Positions 1-12,900 of a stretch of 64,000 nt of DNA are shown here, piece by piece. The translations under genes were made by a program, and so were the position numbers. The stretch spans positions 43,969,001 to 44,033,000 of the forward strand of contig CP142451.1 in NCBI GenBank assembly GCA_038049695.1, written 5' to 3'. Position 1 is the stretch's first letter. Each line of letters starts with the position of its first letter. The notes under the pieces are model-generated. The model did not search any database. It had not been told where the DNA came from and saw only the letters and a list, made by a program, of their open reading frames with translations. The stretch comes from Cinnamomum chago (taxonomy: Eukaryota; Streptophyta; Magnoliopsida; Laurales; Lauraceae).

Positions 1-24
1 GGGATCCGTTCCGGGGTCGCGACA
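1..24 (+). mobile_element. 3' tail of an E-family (Tekay-type) LTR
   Basis: These 24 bases match the last bases of the E-family LTRs ending at 53269 and 61003, including the terminal gtcgcgaca. The following base begins sequence of a different LTR (family B, opposite strand). I read this as the right end of a plus-strand E-type element or solo LTR inserted into the B LTR; the rest lies left of the window. B's other LTR reads across the equivalent point at about 46937-46950 without this sequence. Confidence 0.75.
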
Positions 25-1440
25 CCCTGCACGTGATTTCCCACAGGTGTCCGCGGTGAGGATATCACAACAACATAAATATTTCCTTTAATTGCGAAAG
101 CATATAGTAAATCAAACATTCAATCCATCTCTAGTCATAAAGACGATAACATATGTATAAACAAAATATCAGAATGAGCAATGATCGTTAGCACTTTCCA
201 AAAGTAATATTAAGTGTTTAAACAGAAGATCATTTAATTACACTCCCAAAATAGAGGCCAACAAAGGCCAATATAAACGAAATATAAACCCCCAAAAGAA
301 TAGTTATCCACAACCCAAAATACTTCGCATCTCGAACAACTGAATGTCTAGATGACATCATCAGCATGCCACTCGACTAGACGTTGCGGTTCTCCGACTG
401 CCTCCTCAAGCTCCTCCTCGGGGAAACGGACATCGGGACCTGAGTACCAAAAATGGGTCAAACACGACGGTTTGGCACGTGGGTGAAAAGATATGACAAT
501 TCAATAATAAATACATTTACCTTGGAAAACATTTAAACCTGTTTAAACAATAAATTCCATGGAAGAAATAATTCATTTATTCAAAATATATATGCAGTGT
601 AAAACAAGTAAAGGTAACCAAGGAATCGGGAAACAAGCAAGATGACAACCACACGAAGCTAAGTCTTCTATCACCAAAGTGACAAGAGCATATCAAGGCG
701 TTGATCTCAGTCACACGAGGTGTGGAGATTCAACGAAAAATACATATACATATAATAATATGGGACATGACCACGGTAGCGAGCCGGGCATTAGGAACCA
801 TGGTAGCAATTCGGGGTATCGGGACAAGATCACAGTAATAACAGGGTAGTGGGATTCAAACTGCAATTGGCGGGCCAAGAGGGGATCTCCAAATCTGTGG
901 ATCAAACCAACAAGGTTATCCAAGCTTAGTGGTGCCGACTCATAGGTTAAATAACAGAATTCAAGACATGTGTAAAATACATCAAGTGCAAGTATCTAAA
1001 CAGACGGGACGGGGATGCTCAAAGGCACAACTATCATTTCATGTCGGGCAATGCACTTCGGGACTAGCAACTATTACAAGTACACTGTCAATGCTTTCGG
1101 GAATAACAAGTCATGTAGTATAAATCTCGGGAACAAGAAAATGCAAATGAACTATTGAAGTTTCGGGCAAATATTGGGTTCAAGATTTGTTTAAGGTGAA
1201 TAGGGGTCTTGTATGTCGATTTAATAACAACTTGGTACTCCTTGAGTTTGGAGACATTCCGGGCTCCTTATGGACCTTAGGATTTTCAAAACTTCAAATG
1301 AATCTTCGTGATGTGATTTCTATCTCAAGCGGGTTTCAAATAATGAGAATAGGTCTTCCCATCACAATAGGGTTCCCAACAAACCTCTCTCAATCATTTA
1401 AACATCTCATTTAGGCTCCCAAAATAACCCCAGATGAACA
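25..1440 (-). mobile_element. Element B 3' LTR, distal segment
   Basis: Read on the minus strand, this stretch aligns with the second half of the plus-strand solo LTR at 2726-5321. Shared landmarks include the block around 920-960 (matching 4290-4320), the block around 1025-1110 (matching 4130-4215), and the terminal part at 25-60 that contains cctcaccgcggacacctgtg on the minus strand. It is the downstream half of the 3' LTR of element B, whose upstream half lies at about 18051-19377. Copia element A separates the two halves. The right border at about 1440 is an estimate because the copia LTR start is diverged there. No gene is seen; the small open frames are not conserved with the related LTR. 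Confidence 0.75.
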
Positions 1441-2581
1441 ATACCCATCGCTTAATAAATTGATTAATTTCTTTATTTATCAATAAAATCATGCTTTCCT
1501 TTTATGAGATGAATGGTGTTTTATTACTTAATGTGCATGACCAATGCATATGACATAATGGTTCATGAGATGAACCGGGTCCCATTAGTATATTAGATGT
1601 GATATATGTATATGGATGAGATCCACATACGGGAGATATGTGTCACAAATTTTATACTAAAAAATATCTTCACAACTAGTGATGAGACTGGGCATCTCAT
1701 CTGATAAGGTTGCAGCACCTTGATCACTATGAGATAGTGTGATTTGTCTCGATCATCAGAATGTAAGATTCTGGATCATAGTGCTGGTATATTGGATGTA
1801 TTGAAGAACCATGAGAAACACCTTTTGAACACTGTCTCGATTTAAGGACTGCTCTCATAATTTACTAGCAATAGGCTCTCAATCCTGAGATATTGAGACA
1901 TTGATGAACTCAAGTTTCTGTCTATTCATTTGCTTTGAGTCACCAATGAGTGAGGCCAACTGTAGGTCAACACTTCGGTGTCTTGGGTACGTGGTAGTAG
2001 GATTGTAGGAACATCCAATGGTTAAGATGAAATCTATCTATATTATCCCCTTGTGCCAATTAATGGATTTATCATTAGTAAGTGTGCACCCATCTCGATT
2101 AAAAGTTAATTGGATGGTACTGATGATCATTGTGATTAATTGGGGCTCAAAGATAATAATATGTGGATCTAAGATTGGATGTGATAGATTTATTCCAATT
2201 AATCCATGGATAATGGAGGGGCCTACTTGTGGTAATGTAGAAGTTTAGGGTCTTCATTGTAATTTATTCCAAAGACTGGAGTGCAATTGCATTTATATAG
2301 TGATATTATTTGCAATTAACTGTGGGCCCGGATTGCACATGAGATGTGGGGTCGCGGTGTCCCAGTTGGAGCCAACTTTCTAAGGAATCCCTAGTGGTCC
2401 CCACGCTAGCCCAAGTTATTAGATACTAATTCTACTTGAACTCTAAAAGGAAGGAATTAGAAAGTTACTATTTCTATTTGAAGTTGGACTTCTAATAGTG
2501 GTAATAGTAAGCTAATAATTTGTGTGGAAGTGTGACTTCTAATACAATTAGTAAGAGAGTTATAAGAGGAGCCTTGAGGAC

Positions 2582-2590
2582 TTTAAATAG
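2582..2590 (+). promoter_or_regulatory. TATA-like box in copia A LTR copy 1
   Basis: The sequence tttaaatag lies about 1.1 kb into the LTR, shortly before a CT-rich tract, and is present at the same place in copy 2 (17609-17617). The position fits a U3 promoter, but no transcript data exist. Confidence 0.35.
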
Positions 2591-2725
2591 AGATGAACAC
2601 ACCCTTAGACGTCCACTAATAGTATTGGACGTCCAAAGCCTTCAAATGCAAGAGTTGCACATCTCTCATCTTCCTCTCTCTCTCTCTCTCTCTCTTCTAG
2701 TTCCTTGAAGTTTCTAGTAGGATTT

Positions 2726-5321
2726 TGTAAGACCCCGTCCCGAGTGACCTCGATTAGCATTAATTAAGTCGTGTGTTAGTCTCAAGCGTGATTAGTAGTA
2801 TTTGACTAAGTGGGTTTGTAATAGCTTTTGATATAGTTTTGGGGAATTTTGATTGCCTAGTAATTAGTGGAGCCCTTTGGGGGTTCCTTTTTATGACTTT
2901 GCATGTGCTTGGGGATTTATCGGAGATTCTTGCATTCATTGTTTTTATCTCGTTTTATTTGCATAGTTAATCCTTACAACTTTTATGTTGGTCCCGTACC
3001 CGTCCGAAATTCCGAAACCCGATTTCCTAGCCACTAAATCTGTACCCAAAACTTGATATCCCCGAAACCCACGAAACATATACTTTTTGGAGACTAGATA
3101 TTTCGACGATCACTTTTCTCTTCTTCATCGAATTCATTAGAAGTCCCGAAAGTCGTGATTTCAACCTAATTAGATTATTAGTGGTGGAGCCCACTCCCCA
3201 CTTGCTTTATAAGGAGACCCATCTTCCTCATCTCCCTTTTTGCTAGAAAACTACAATCTCTCAAACTAGGGTTTTCCCCTTTTCTCTCTTCTTCTTGCTG
3301 CTTTTCCATCCTCAATCCACCGCCAAACTTGTACCAATAGGAGATTTGAGGCCATCATCTTCTTCATCTCTTTGAGAGCTTTCTCTTAATAGCTTTTGTG
3401 AAAAAAACCTCCCATTCCAAGATCTTCATTGAGCTTACTCTTGCCATTAGAGTACCCTACAAGTAAGAAACCTTCCTCATCTCTTAGATTTGTGTTTCCT
3501 TGATCTTGAAGAGGTCCCATTCTCATTATTATAAGGTTTCCCTTTCTATTTCTTGTTTTGACCCATTTTAGGGTTTGTCTTTGGGGATTTTTGCTATAGC
3601 TTGGATCTTTGGCTTGGTAGAGTACAAGAGTTTGATTTCTTGATTTGAAGACCCAAGGCAAGTGGATGATTTGATTTTTATAAGCTTTCAATGATTTTGG
3701 TATTTTCCACTCATGCCTATTTATTGCATTGATTTGAAATAAATGTCCATGATAGAGCTTTAATAGTGCATTTAGGTCATAGAAATGTATTGGTGCATGG
3801 CATTAACTTCCTCTTGTTTTATCCCAAGTGGACTCTTATGTGTAATGGTTTCCTTCTTTCTTTCCTTGTATTGGATGTGATGTTGATGGAGGAGAATGGG
3901 ATGAATATTGTGTGAGATTTGATGTTGTTTTGGATGAGGTTTTGGACTCCTCATTGGATGTATAAAAGAGGCTAGAAAGAGGTTGTAGAAGGAGGAGATA
4001 AAGAGGAGTTGAACTGTCCTGGAATCAGTTTCTGGACAGTTCGCTCGAGCGAACATGATACTTTACCCGAAATTTCCATTGTTTATTGTATTTCACTGTT
4101 CCCGAGATTTGTACTACATGATTTATTATTCCCGAAAGCATTGAAATTGTACTTGTATTAATTGCTAGCCTCGAAATGTATTGCCCGACATGAAGTGACA
4201 GTTGTGCCTTTGAGCACCCCATCCTGTTTATTTATGTACTTGCAATTGATGTATTTCATAAATGTTTTAATCTTGTCATTTGACCTATTAGTCGGCACCA
4301 CTAAGCTTGGATAACCCTGTTGGTCTGATCCACTGACTTGGAGACCCCCCTCTTGTCCTGCTAGTTGTAGTTTGGATCCCGCTACTCGGTTATTACCGTG
4401 GTCTTGTCTCGATGCCGCAGATTGCTACTGTGGTTACCGATGCTCGGCTCTCTACCGTGGTCATGTATAGTATATGTATATGTATTTATAAGATCCACTG
4501 TTTCTCCTCACCTCGAGTGACTAAGATCAGTACCTAGTTCTTGCTTTGTCACTTTAGTGATAGAGGACTTATCTTCTTGTGGTTGCCATCTTGCTTGTTT
4601 CTCGATTCCTTGATCACCTTTACATGTTTTACAATGCCTACTTGTATTTGAATAAATGTTTCATCTGGTTTATAGAAATTTTTATTTGAACAGGTTTAAA
4701 TGCTTTTAAAGGTAAATTCATTTATTATTTTATTGTCATTGTATTTTACCCATTTGCCAAACCGTCGTATTTGACCCACTCTTTGGTACTTAGGTCCCGT
4801 TGTTGGTTATCCCGAGGAGGAGCACGAGGAGGCGGTCGGAGAACCGCAACAGTTAGTTGAGTGGCTTGCTAATGATGTCATTTAGACATTGGATTGCTAG
4901 AGAGAGATAACATTTTGGGAAAACTTTTAACCACTCTTTCGGGGATTGGTATTTTGTTTATATTGGCCTTTGTTGGCCTCTATTTTTGGGAATGTAATTA
5001 AATGATCTTTTGTATAAACTTTAACTATCCCTTTGGGAAAACACTAATGATCATTGCTCATTCTGATACAGTATTACACTTGTGTTATTGTCTTTATGAC
5101 TAGAGATGGTTTGAATATTTGATTTGCTACACGCTTCCGCACCTAATAGAAATGTTCATATATGGTTGTGAAATCCTCACCGCGGACACCTGTGAGAAAT
5201 TAAATAAGTGTGTACCCCGTTATGACACACTCCATATGTTAACCATTCACCATTCACTCAGCACACCGCCATTAGTCCCGATCCCGGATTGGTTCGATAG
5301 GCCCGGTCTGGGGTTGCGACA
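2726..5321 (+). mobile_element. Solo LTR, B family (Tekay-type), 2596 bp
   Basis: The unit starts TGTAAGACCC and ends GGGTTGCGACA. It is flanked by the 5-bp target-site duplication gattt (2721-2725 and 5322-5326). The uninterrupted copia LTR at 17741-17765 reads straight through the same site and so acts as a pre-insertion allele. The start resembles the B 3' LTR start at 19377 (minus strand). No internal region or PPT is present, so it is a solo LTR left by LTR-LTR recombination. A possible TATA element (tatttataag) lies near 4483-4492. Small open frames inside are not conserved. Confidence 0.92.
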
Positions 5322-5645
5322 GATTTTTTCTTGGAGATTCCACTCATCCTCTTGAGAAAAGGGATCTAATAGAGGGTCATAGCGTGGAAAATTAATAGGT
5401 CTCGAAGATTCTTATTTGATACGTGGAAGAGTTTCATCATCAAAGAAAGACGCAACTTCTCCATCAGAGCACAATCGGGCTCCTAAGGTATAATATACTT
5501 CCGTGTATGTTATAGATCTTATGGATGCTTGTTGGCTGCTGTTCTATCTTCTAGATATGTTTATTTACTGATCATGATGGCTGAGATTGAGGACATGGAT
5601 CCTGAATCGGATTTTATAGCATTCTGGATAGTTGATCAGGTTATG

Positions 5646-5721
5646 AAAACCTATCCACGAGGCCCACCTACTTCCAACACTAATAATACATTCAATCATT
5701 TTCTTCTCAACCATATTCAAC

Positions 5722-5786
<65 letters not shown>

Positions 5787-6838
5787 CCACAATCACAAGG
5801 GTTCATTTAAACCACAAACAAGTAATAAATGAAAGGCTATAAATGCAATGTTTCAAAAGTCAAACAACCAACCAACTTATTCATGTGCATTTATTTCAAA
5901 AATTATGTAAATCAAGAATAGTATGAATAGAAATGACAAAATCAACACATTTCTCATAAAACCATATAATGCTCAAATACCCAATCATCCACTTGCCTTA
6001 GGTCCAAGCTTAGTAAAAAACAAGCTCTAATCACTTCCAAGCCAAGATTCCAAGCTACACACAAAAACCCCTAAAAACAAACCCTAAATGGGTCAAAACA
6101 AGGAACGGGAAGAAGAAAGCTTACAATAATGGAGATGGAACTTCTTCAAGGCTAGAGGAAACCCAAATCTAAGAGATTAGGGAGGAAGCTTACTTGTAAG
6201 TTCTCTAAATAGACAAGGTGAGCTCAAAGGGAGTCTTGAAATGGAAGGTTTTCTCTCAAAATGATATCAAGAAGAAGCTTTAGTAGAGAGGAAGAGAATG
6301 GTGATCTCTATTTAGCTACTGGTGCAAGATTGATAGAGGCATTGGAGATGGGAGAGCTAGAAGCTAGAAAGAAAGAGGAAAACCCTAGATGGGTGAGGCT
6401 TTTGTGCTGGAAAAAGGAGAAGGGAAAAGAAGCAAAAGAATTGTGTTTGTATACAAGTCAAGAGTGGGCTCCACCACTTGAAATCTTTGTGGGCTTAAAT
6501 CATGGTTTTTGGGACTTCGAACGAATTCGACGAAGAAGAGAAAAGTGATCATCGAAATATCTTGTTTCCAAAAAGCATATGTTTCAAGGGTTTTAGGGAT
6601 ATCAAATTTTAGGTACAGATTTAATGTAAAAAGACTGTTTTGCCCTCAATGCTAGGAAAGTCGGGTTTCGGGGTTCTGGACGGGAACGGGATCAACATAA
6701 AAGTTGAAGAGATTAACAAGATGAGTAAAACGGGGTTAAAACACAAATCACTGGAATCTCGGATAATCCCCCAAGTACACGTAAAGTTACCAAAAGGGAA
6801 CCCCCAAAGGGTCCTACTAATCATAAAGGCACTCAAAA
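5646..6838 (-). mobile_element. B-family LTR segment, duplicated copy 1
   Basis: On the minus strand this matches the promoter-proximal half of the B LTR and is nearly identical to about 18060-19258. The shared content includes the GA microsatellite, several Asn/Lys-rich pseudo-ORF shadows and the block ending aaggcactcaaaat. Similarity stops at 6838, before the LTR terminus that the second copy retains to 19377. The copy therefore lacks the last 120 or so bases of LTR and has no PPT or pol beside it. Confidence 0.75.
5727..5784 (+). repeat. (GA)n microsatellite
   Basis: Twenty-nine GA units. The homologous tract at 18162-18200 in the duplicate has about 19 to 20 units, so the tract has changed length since duplication. 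Open frames translating it as Arg-Glu or Leu-Ser repeats are artefacts. Confidence 0.97.
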
Positions 6839-8000
6839 TCACACAACTCGACCCCCGCCGGGGGACACCCTCGGACCCCTTTTACGAAGTGCATGTTTTT
6901 TAAAGGGTGGCAACCTTTGACATCTTGTTTTTCCATTGTGGTTTGGTAACCTGGTTTTGTGAGATGCTTTGTTGTACGAGATACTAACTTGCAGGTGATA
7001 ATGTCCTATCCATGTGGCCCATAAGACTTTTACTTTATTTTTATGGTTATTGGTTTATTTGAGGCTAAGTGTAAAGGGCATTATGGTTTCCTTGGTTTCC
7101 CGTGAAAGGGCAAGGCATGGTGAATTTCCCTATAGCCCTTTTATTTCCATGTTTATATTACCATGTAAGTCTCATTGTAGAGACATGGGAATTTATGTAA
7201 TTTTTCCAAAAATTGTAAATTCTGGAGATGTCCGAGACGAAGAAGGAAAGTGAAGTTGGACTCCTAATCAAAGAGTTTGAAGATTACCAAAAGCCTTTTG
7301 GAGATGCCCAAAGAGTTTGAGGAATCCCAAATTTTTGGAAAGTCTAGAAGTCCAAGAAGTCTATTCCGCTTGAGCCATGTGGAGGAGAGGACTAGTCTCT
7401 ATTTTTGCACTTTCTATTTGTGGATGGTTGCTTTTATAGAATATTTCCAAATCTGATCCAAACATAGAAATTTCCAAAATTGGTCAAATCAAATTAATTT
7501 TTGGAAAGAGTTCTAATTAGAGTTGATGGGCCCTTGAGATGGATCCATTGGTAACACTAATTTAAGAAACTGGACTTTCCATAAAATAACTTGACTTGGA
7601 ACCAATCATTGGACATATCATGAGATGATTTAATGTCAATTTGTGGGGCCTATATACCTAAAAGAAAATCCTCAATTCTAAAATATTAAGTGGGAGCGGG
7701 GCATTTAAATTTAGAAATCCCCATGGTTTTCCACCATAGGTCCATTGTGAGGAAAGTATTAGCCTCGCGCAATCTTGAGAATGACCGTTCCCCACGGAGG
7801 GCTTTTATTTGTATGGTTACTAGATATGGATCTCCTATGGATAGTGTTGGTGAGACGGGGCGGGGGCCCACTCCCCAAGGAGGAGCTGCTCGCAACGGTT
7901 GTCATGCAATGCTAGTTGGTGGGTCACACTCAACTAAAATAATGATTTAGTATCCCCAAGGATTTGCCTCATATATTTTAGAAACCGAAGCTAATCGGGA
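6839..8000. other. Unassigned degenerate sequence, probably transposon-derived
   Basis: No convincing gene is present. The stretch begins where homology to the B LTR copy ends. It has a GC-rich inverted-repeat start (cccccgccggggg near 6853-6865) and a purine-rich aagtgggagcgggg (about 7689-7702) that resembles a copia polypurine tract. The word actccccaaggagg occurs here (about 7870) and again in the copia leader (about 9617). Without the solo LTR at 8001-9491, it runs directly into the leader upstream of the copia gag. It may be the copia 5' leader plus a fragment of another element; I could not assign it. Confidence 0.4.
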
Positions 8001-9491
8001 TGAAAGTCCAGAACCGAACCCGAGAGGTGGGGGGGGGGGGGGGGGTGAATAGGGTAAACTCAATTCCAATGGTCAATTCTTCTAAAATCAATTATGTTTG
8101 GATAGTTCATTAACTTGATTATTGATTAAAAGTCTAATACCAAGTAAAGAACTCATGAAAACAATCAAAGTTAACATTGATAAGAAGAGAATAAATTTAA
8201 GCACATCATCCACATAATCACCGTAACAAGGAAGTTTATAGTGGTTCGACCAATCATGCCTACATCCACTCCCGGTATTTCTACTGGCATTCCACTATCA
8301 ATTTTAAGGTTTAGGCTAACCTCCAACCTTACAACCACAAATGCTTTTTACTTAAGGCTAAGGATTAACCTATTCAACCACATATGCTTTTCAATAGGCT
8401 AAGCATAAACCTTTACAACAAGATTTTTAATCTCAAAAACTATGCCTAAACAAGCATACAATGAGATGCAAGTGAATACAATTAAATGCCTCTTAACATA
8501 GACTGCTATGAAAGTGATAATTTACCTAAGACATATGCATGATAAATACAAAGGTCAATAAATGATACATATGCCTTTGAATCTACTTCTATCTCTTTTG
8601 AACATCAAGGCTCATAAATGATATGAGATAGAATGACTACACATGTTTTTGAAAGAAAATAATAAATGTCTAACATGTGAGTTTTCTTAATCTAATGATG
8701 AAGTTAAAATGATAAACATATTTTAAAAACAAATCATGTTTCAACATTTGAACACTTTTAATCATGCCTTTTAAAAAATCAAAAATTTAAAGACAAGCAT
8801 GAATAAAATAAGGATAAGAGAAGCAAACCCAATGAAGAATTAAAAGTTTGTCATGATGATTTGCCCTCCTAGCTTCCCTCTAGCCTAGCATGGATGTCCC
8901 ACCTTCCTTGACCCTCAAAAGTCTCAAAAGTGTTTGCACAAATCCCAAGGAAGAGTTTATTTTATAGAGAAAAAGAGTTCCAACGGAACTATTGTCAGTC
9001 TCCCGACAAACAGGGGTCGGTCAACGGTCATATTACAACTGTTATATTTTTGAAAATTTCGGACCGTTGAAAAAGGTGTCGGTTCACCGAACTGGAGTTC
9101 GGTCGATCGATAGCTGACCGACACTCAACCGACAAGCTGACCGACGATCCCTAATGCACTGATTTTACATTCTGGAATTGGAACCGACAGCTGACCGATA
9201 AGAGCTCGGCTGACCGACCATTCCTGAATTTTTAAAGACTGAAAAATGATTTCAAACAGGAATTTTTGATCTTGGGGATAAGGCTAGACTAAGGACTAAC
9301 ATGTTTGATAAAAAACAGTTTTATTTAAAGAGCGAAACAAAACATGTTTGAGCAAGAATTAACATAAGACCTTTTTTATGCTAATATTAAAAACATTTGA
9401 AGCATGAAGATTCCAATAAAGAAGTATGAGAGGTCAATCTTATGAAAATGCATGTATCCAATCTAATTGCAAGCTAATGAAAACCCTAACA
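8001..9491 (-). mobile_element. Solo LTR of a copia (Sirevirus-like) element, 1491 bp
   Basis: On the minus strand the unit starts TGTTAGGG and ends GGACTTTCA, the same ends as the LTR of element D (46965-48687). The flanks are the 5-bp target-site duplication cggga (7996-8000 and 9492-9496). It shares with D a roughly 36-bp internal repeat (about 8300-8460) and the G/C tract followed by tgaatagggt; here the tract is a run of 17 G (8029-8045). No PBS, gag or pol is present, hence a solo LTR. Confidence 0.9.
8959..8966 (-). promoter_or_regulatory. Candidate TATA box of the copia solo LTR
   Basis: The minus strand reads tataaaat. The GC-rich cluster of gctgaccg-type motifs lies immediately upstream on that strand (about 9000-9230), as in the LTR of element D, where a TATA box follows a similar cluster. 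Confidence 0.45.
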
Positions 9492-9496
9492 CGGGA

Positions 9497-9770
9497 GTCA
9501 TTCGTTATTTTGTATGAGATACCTAGATAATAATGAATGAAGGGGATCATGGATAGTTAGTCTTAATCCTAATTTTGACCAACTTTGATCTGCACCGATC
9601 TAGGCGGTATACGCACTCCCCAAGGAGGCATACCCCAGGGATTGGGGTTCCGATATATTCTGAATTTAGTGGTTATGAGGTTTCCCACATAAATTTGGTA
9701 GAATACTAAACCTTAATGTCATTTAAATTCTTTAATTGAATGTATGGTTATGTGTTACAGTATTTCAAGC
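9497..9770 (+). other. Copia A leader before gag
   Basis: Non-coding sequence between the end of the solo-LTR target duplication and the gag ATG at 9771. No recognisable primer-binding site is left. A possible splice acceptor (gtgttacag, near 9752-9760) precedes the ATG. Nothing else was recognised. Confidence 0.4.
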
Positions 9771-9966
9771 ATGAATTCGAATATTCTCAATCCACTTGCG
9801 ACGATACTCAACCAGAATAAGTTGATGGAATCTAACTTTATAGACTGGAAAAGGACCCTGGATATTGTCCTGACAGCTTCATGATGTAGATATGTCCTTA
9901 CCATACCCTCCCTTCCTGAGCCTGAGCCTCATGCACCTCAGTATGAAAATGACCTTTACACCAAGT
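9771..9966 (+). pseudogene. Copia A gag, N-terminal fragment
   Basis: From the ATG at 9771 the frame encodes the typical start of a plant Ty1/copia Gag, with the words NPLATILNQNKL and FIDWKRTLDIVL. A TGA stop follows 37 codons, after which the same frame continues with gag-like sequence ending in YTKW. The reading frame then meets the solo LTR at 9972. It resumes at 12978 in the same frame after removal of the LTR and one copy of the ggacc duplication, which confirms a single ancestral gag. Both the stop and the 3-kb insertion inactivate it. Confidence 0.85.
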
Positions 9967-9971
9967 GGACC

Positions 9972-12900
9972 TGTCGCGACCCTGGAACGGATCCCCGGGC
10001 CCGCGACGTTGATGAGTTGCATTGTCGACTGTCTTCCCACAGGTTCCCGCGGTGAGGATTCCCAAGGACACGCGGAATCTGACTCACACGAACAAGTATG
10101 CGGAAGCGTGTAGTAAAACACATCAAGCTGAGCACCAATAAAATGTTTAAGTGCTTATGACAATTAATATTTAACATAGTATCAAAGAAAGAAGTTCACA
10201 TGGCATTCCCAATATAGTTCAAGTTACGAAATTAACACAAAAACAAGTTAAGTTTTGTTACAACCCATAAGAAGCCAACAGAGGCTAATATACTTCTCAA
10301 AATAACCAAAAGAAACCCCAAGACAAAATGAATGACGAGACTCAAGAACCTGCCCGACGTCTAGATGACATCGTCGGGCCGCCACTCTCTCACAGGGGTT
10401 GGCTCACAAGCCTCCTCCTGACGCTCCTCCTCAAAGGTAACGTCTCCTGCACCTGGGCACCAACAAACAAGGGTCAAACACGACGGTTTGGCAGGAAATC
10501 AATTTAGGTGCAAGCATGAAACAATAGTATTTAAGAAAACATATGAGTAAAACCTTGATTAATATACTACAATAACAGAGGTATATTTTCGAGAATGCGA
10601 ACAAAACTGAGATACCAAAACAAACTAGCATGAATACATAATATATATCATGAATAGTGACCATCCACAAAGAGCTCATCCTTTCTCTATCATTTATATA
10701 ATGAAAAGAGCAAGCACGCACGACAAGCACGATATACATAATATAAGTACGACACGATTCCCACATATACGGGGATTCCGGTCGCGGAACCGGACACGCA
10801 CGATGTGTAATAAATACACGACCAGTCTGCAGACAGTCCACATGTTTAAAGACCCCCAGACAGTGGATCAAACCGAAAGGGCAGTCTAAGCTCAGTGGTG
10901 TTTACTTAATTCATGAATGCATAAAACACGCGAAGCACTATCAAAACTTGTCGAGATAAAAAGGGGGAGGTCACTTATCAAAACACGACGAGCACGACTA
11001 GCAAAGAGGCATAATTAATATGCATAACACGCTTAGGAAGTGATCCCCTTTTTCTTGAAACATTTCTTCAAAACGAGCTTGTACTAAAACTTCAAAACGA
11101 GTACACGATGATATTCATTATATCGAAACCGAAATATAAATACAAAGCCTATCAAGCTCATGCAAGAACCTTTGGTTAGTCGTTGTGCAGTCGAAGCCCA
11201 AATGTTGGAATTAATAAAGAATTGGTGCCCCAGAAGTTCAAGGACATCTTGGGTCTCGAGTGCACAATACCAAGCTAAAGGCCACTTAACATGTTCCAGT
11301 TTTCATCCTTGCAAAAACTCTTCAAAACAGGAAATCTGACAAATTCGGTCACCTTGCGGTCAGGTGTCGGCTAGCCGAACTAAGGTCTGGCGGCTAGCCG
11401 CCAGCTGACCGACGAGCTGACCGCTGGAAACCCAGGTCCAACACAGCCCTCTGGAAAAGGAACCGAAATGACTACGATTAGCTTACGGTTAGCCGAACTG
11501 AGACCTGGCGGTTAGCCGTAAGCTGACCGTATGGCTGACCGCTGAAACCCAGTCTGAAATGGAGCTCTCGGGAAAAGGAACCGACAATGCACGGTTGGCC
11601 AACGGTTAGCCGAGATGGGGGATGGCGGCTAGCCGCTCGCTGACCGTCAAGCTGACCGCAACTCCCTGGCGAAATGTCAGCTTTTGGAAAGGGAACCGCC
11701 GAGCTCGGTCAGCTCGCGGTTAACCGAAATGGGAATTTCGGTTAGCCGCCAGCCGACCGACGGCTGACCGAACTGCACGGGAAATGCAGTCCAGTGCAGA
11801 TTTTTGCACATTTCTTCTTCCCTTCTTCTTGTTTCTCATTCCACTTGCACTCCCTGAGCCTACATGCTCTCCAAGGGACAAAACACATATTTTTCCAAAT
11901 CTTAAACATCCGATCCGAAGAGAACATGATCATCAAGCTTGTAAACATATTCGTATGCAAAATTTCCAAAACAACAATGTAGCTTAAAATACACATGCAC
12001 AATGGTCCTATAGAGATTACTTGCCTTGCCCAAATGCTAAACAATCCTTCTTAAGCACTTCTTTCAAGCTAATCCAACACTACAAGAAAACCCAAGAGAA
12101 AACCACACACTTACTCAAAAAAAAATGGAACCAAGGAACCCATTATAACAAAAGGGTTTGCAAACATGATCTTGAGGAACCAAAAATAACTCCATGAAAG
12201 ATATGAGTGGAAGCTCTTACCTAGAGGAGGTCAAACAAGAGAAATGAAGACAAATGGAGGGTTTTCTCAACCTTAGCTTTCAAGAAGAAGATATCAATAG
12301 GAAGCTTGAGATGAGGGGAAGAAAATGGTAGCCTTGGAATCTTCTTTGGAGTCTTCTAGCTAGCTCATGCAAGGTGAGGAAGTGGGAAGGGAAAAGGGGT
12401 TTTTCAACCCTAGGTCAAGAGAGTTGCAGAGATTGGTAAAGTGAATGAAAAGAGAGGGAGAATGGGCTTTAGTGATGGAAATGGGCCCTAAACCAGCTGA
12501 ACCTTGAAGTACCCAAAACACGACCTTGTGGGCCTCGGATGACTTCGACGAAGAAGGATAAAATGATTACCGAAATATCTAGTTTCCAAAAAGTATATTT
12601 TTGACATGGTCTTGAGATCTCAAAAATTGTGTCCAGATTTGTGCAAAAAGATAATTTTACCCTCTTTGGGCCAAAACATGGGTTTTTGGGCTTCAAACAT
12701 AAATGGGTTTAAAACGAAAGTTGTAACACGTCGAAACATCATTCAAATGAAATCAAAATCACATTCACACGGGACCCAACATGATCTTCCCAAGCTTACA
12801 CGTGCACTCAGGCCTTCCTGAGTGTGTCTGACTAATACTAATGTTCTCAAAATTCCCAAAGCTATGTCCAAGACTAAACTAATCATTTCTAACCCAACAA

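Larger units (their letters stand above)
1445..5645 (+). mobile_element. Copia element A LTR, copy 1 (split by a solo LTR)
   Basis: After removal of the solo LTR at 2726-5321, this region aligns almost base for base with the copia 3' LTR at 16450 to about 18050, starting from taataaattgattaattt. Its first 30 or so bases are diverged or replaced, so the expected TGTTAG start is not clear. It has the same TATA-like tttaaatag (2582-2590) and CT tract (about 2670-2694) as the other copy. It is followed not by a primer-binding site but by B LTR sequence (5646-6838), as copy 2 is. That is abnormal for a 5' LTR. Confidence 0.7.

Noticed and set aside
5529..5810. Frame ending in Arg-Glu repeats
   Set aside because: It comes from the GA microsatellite and has no homologous frame in the second copy.
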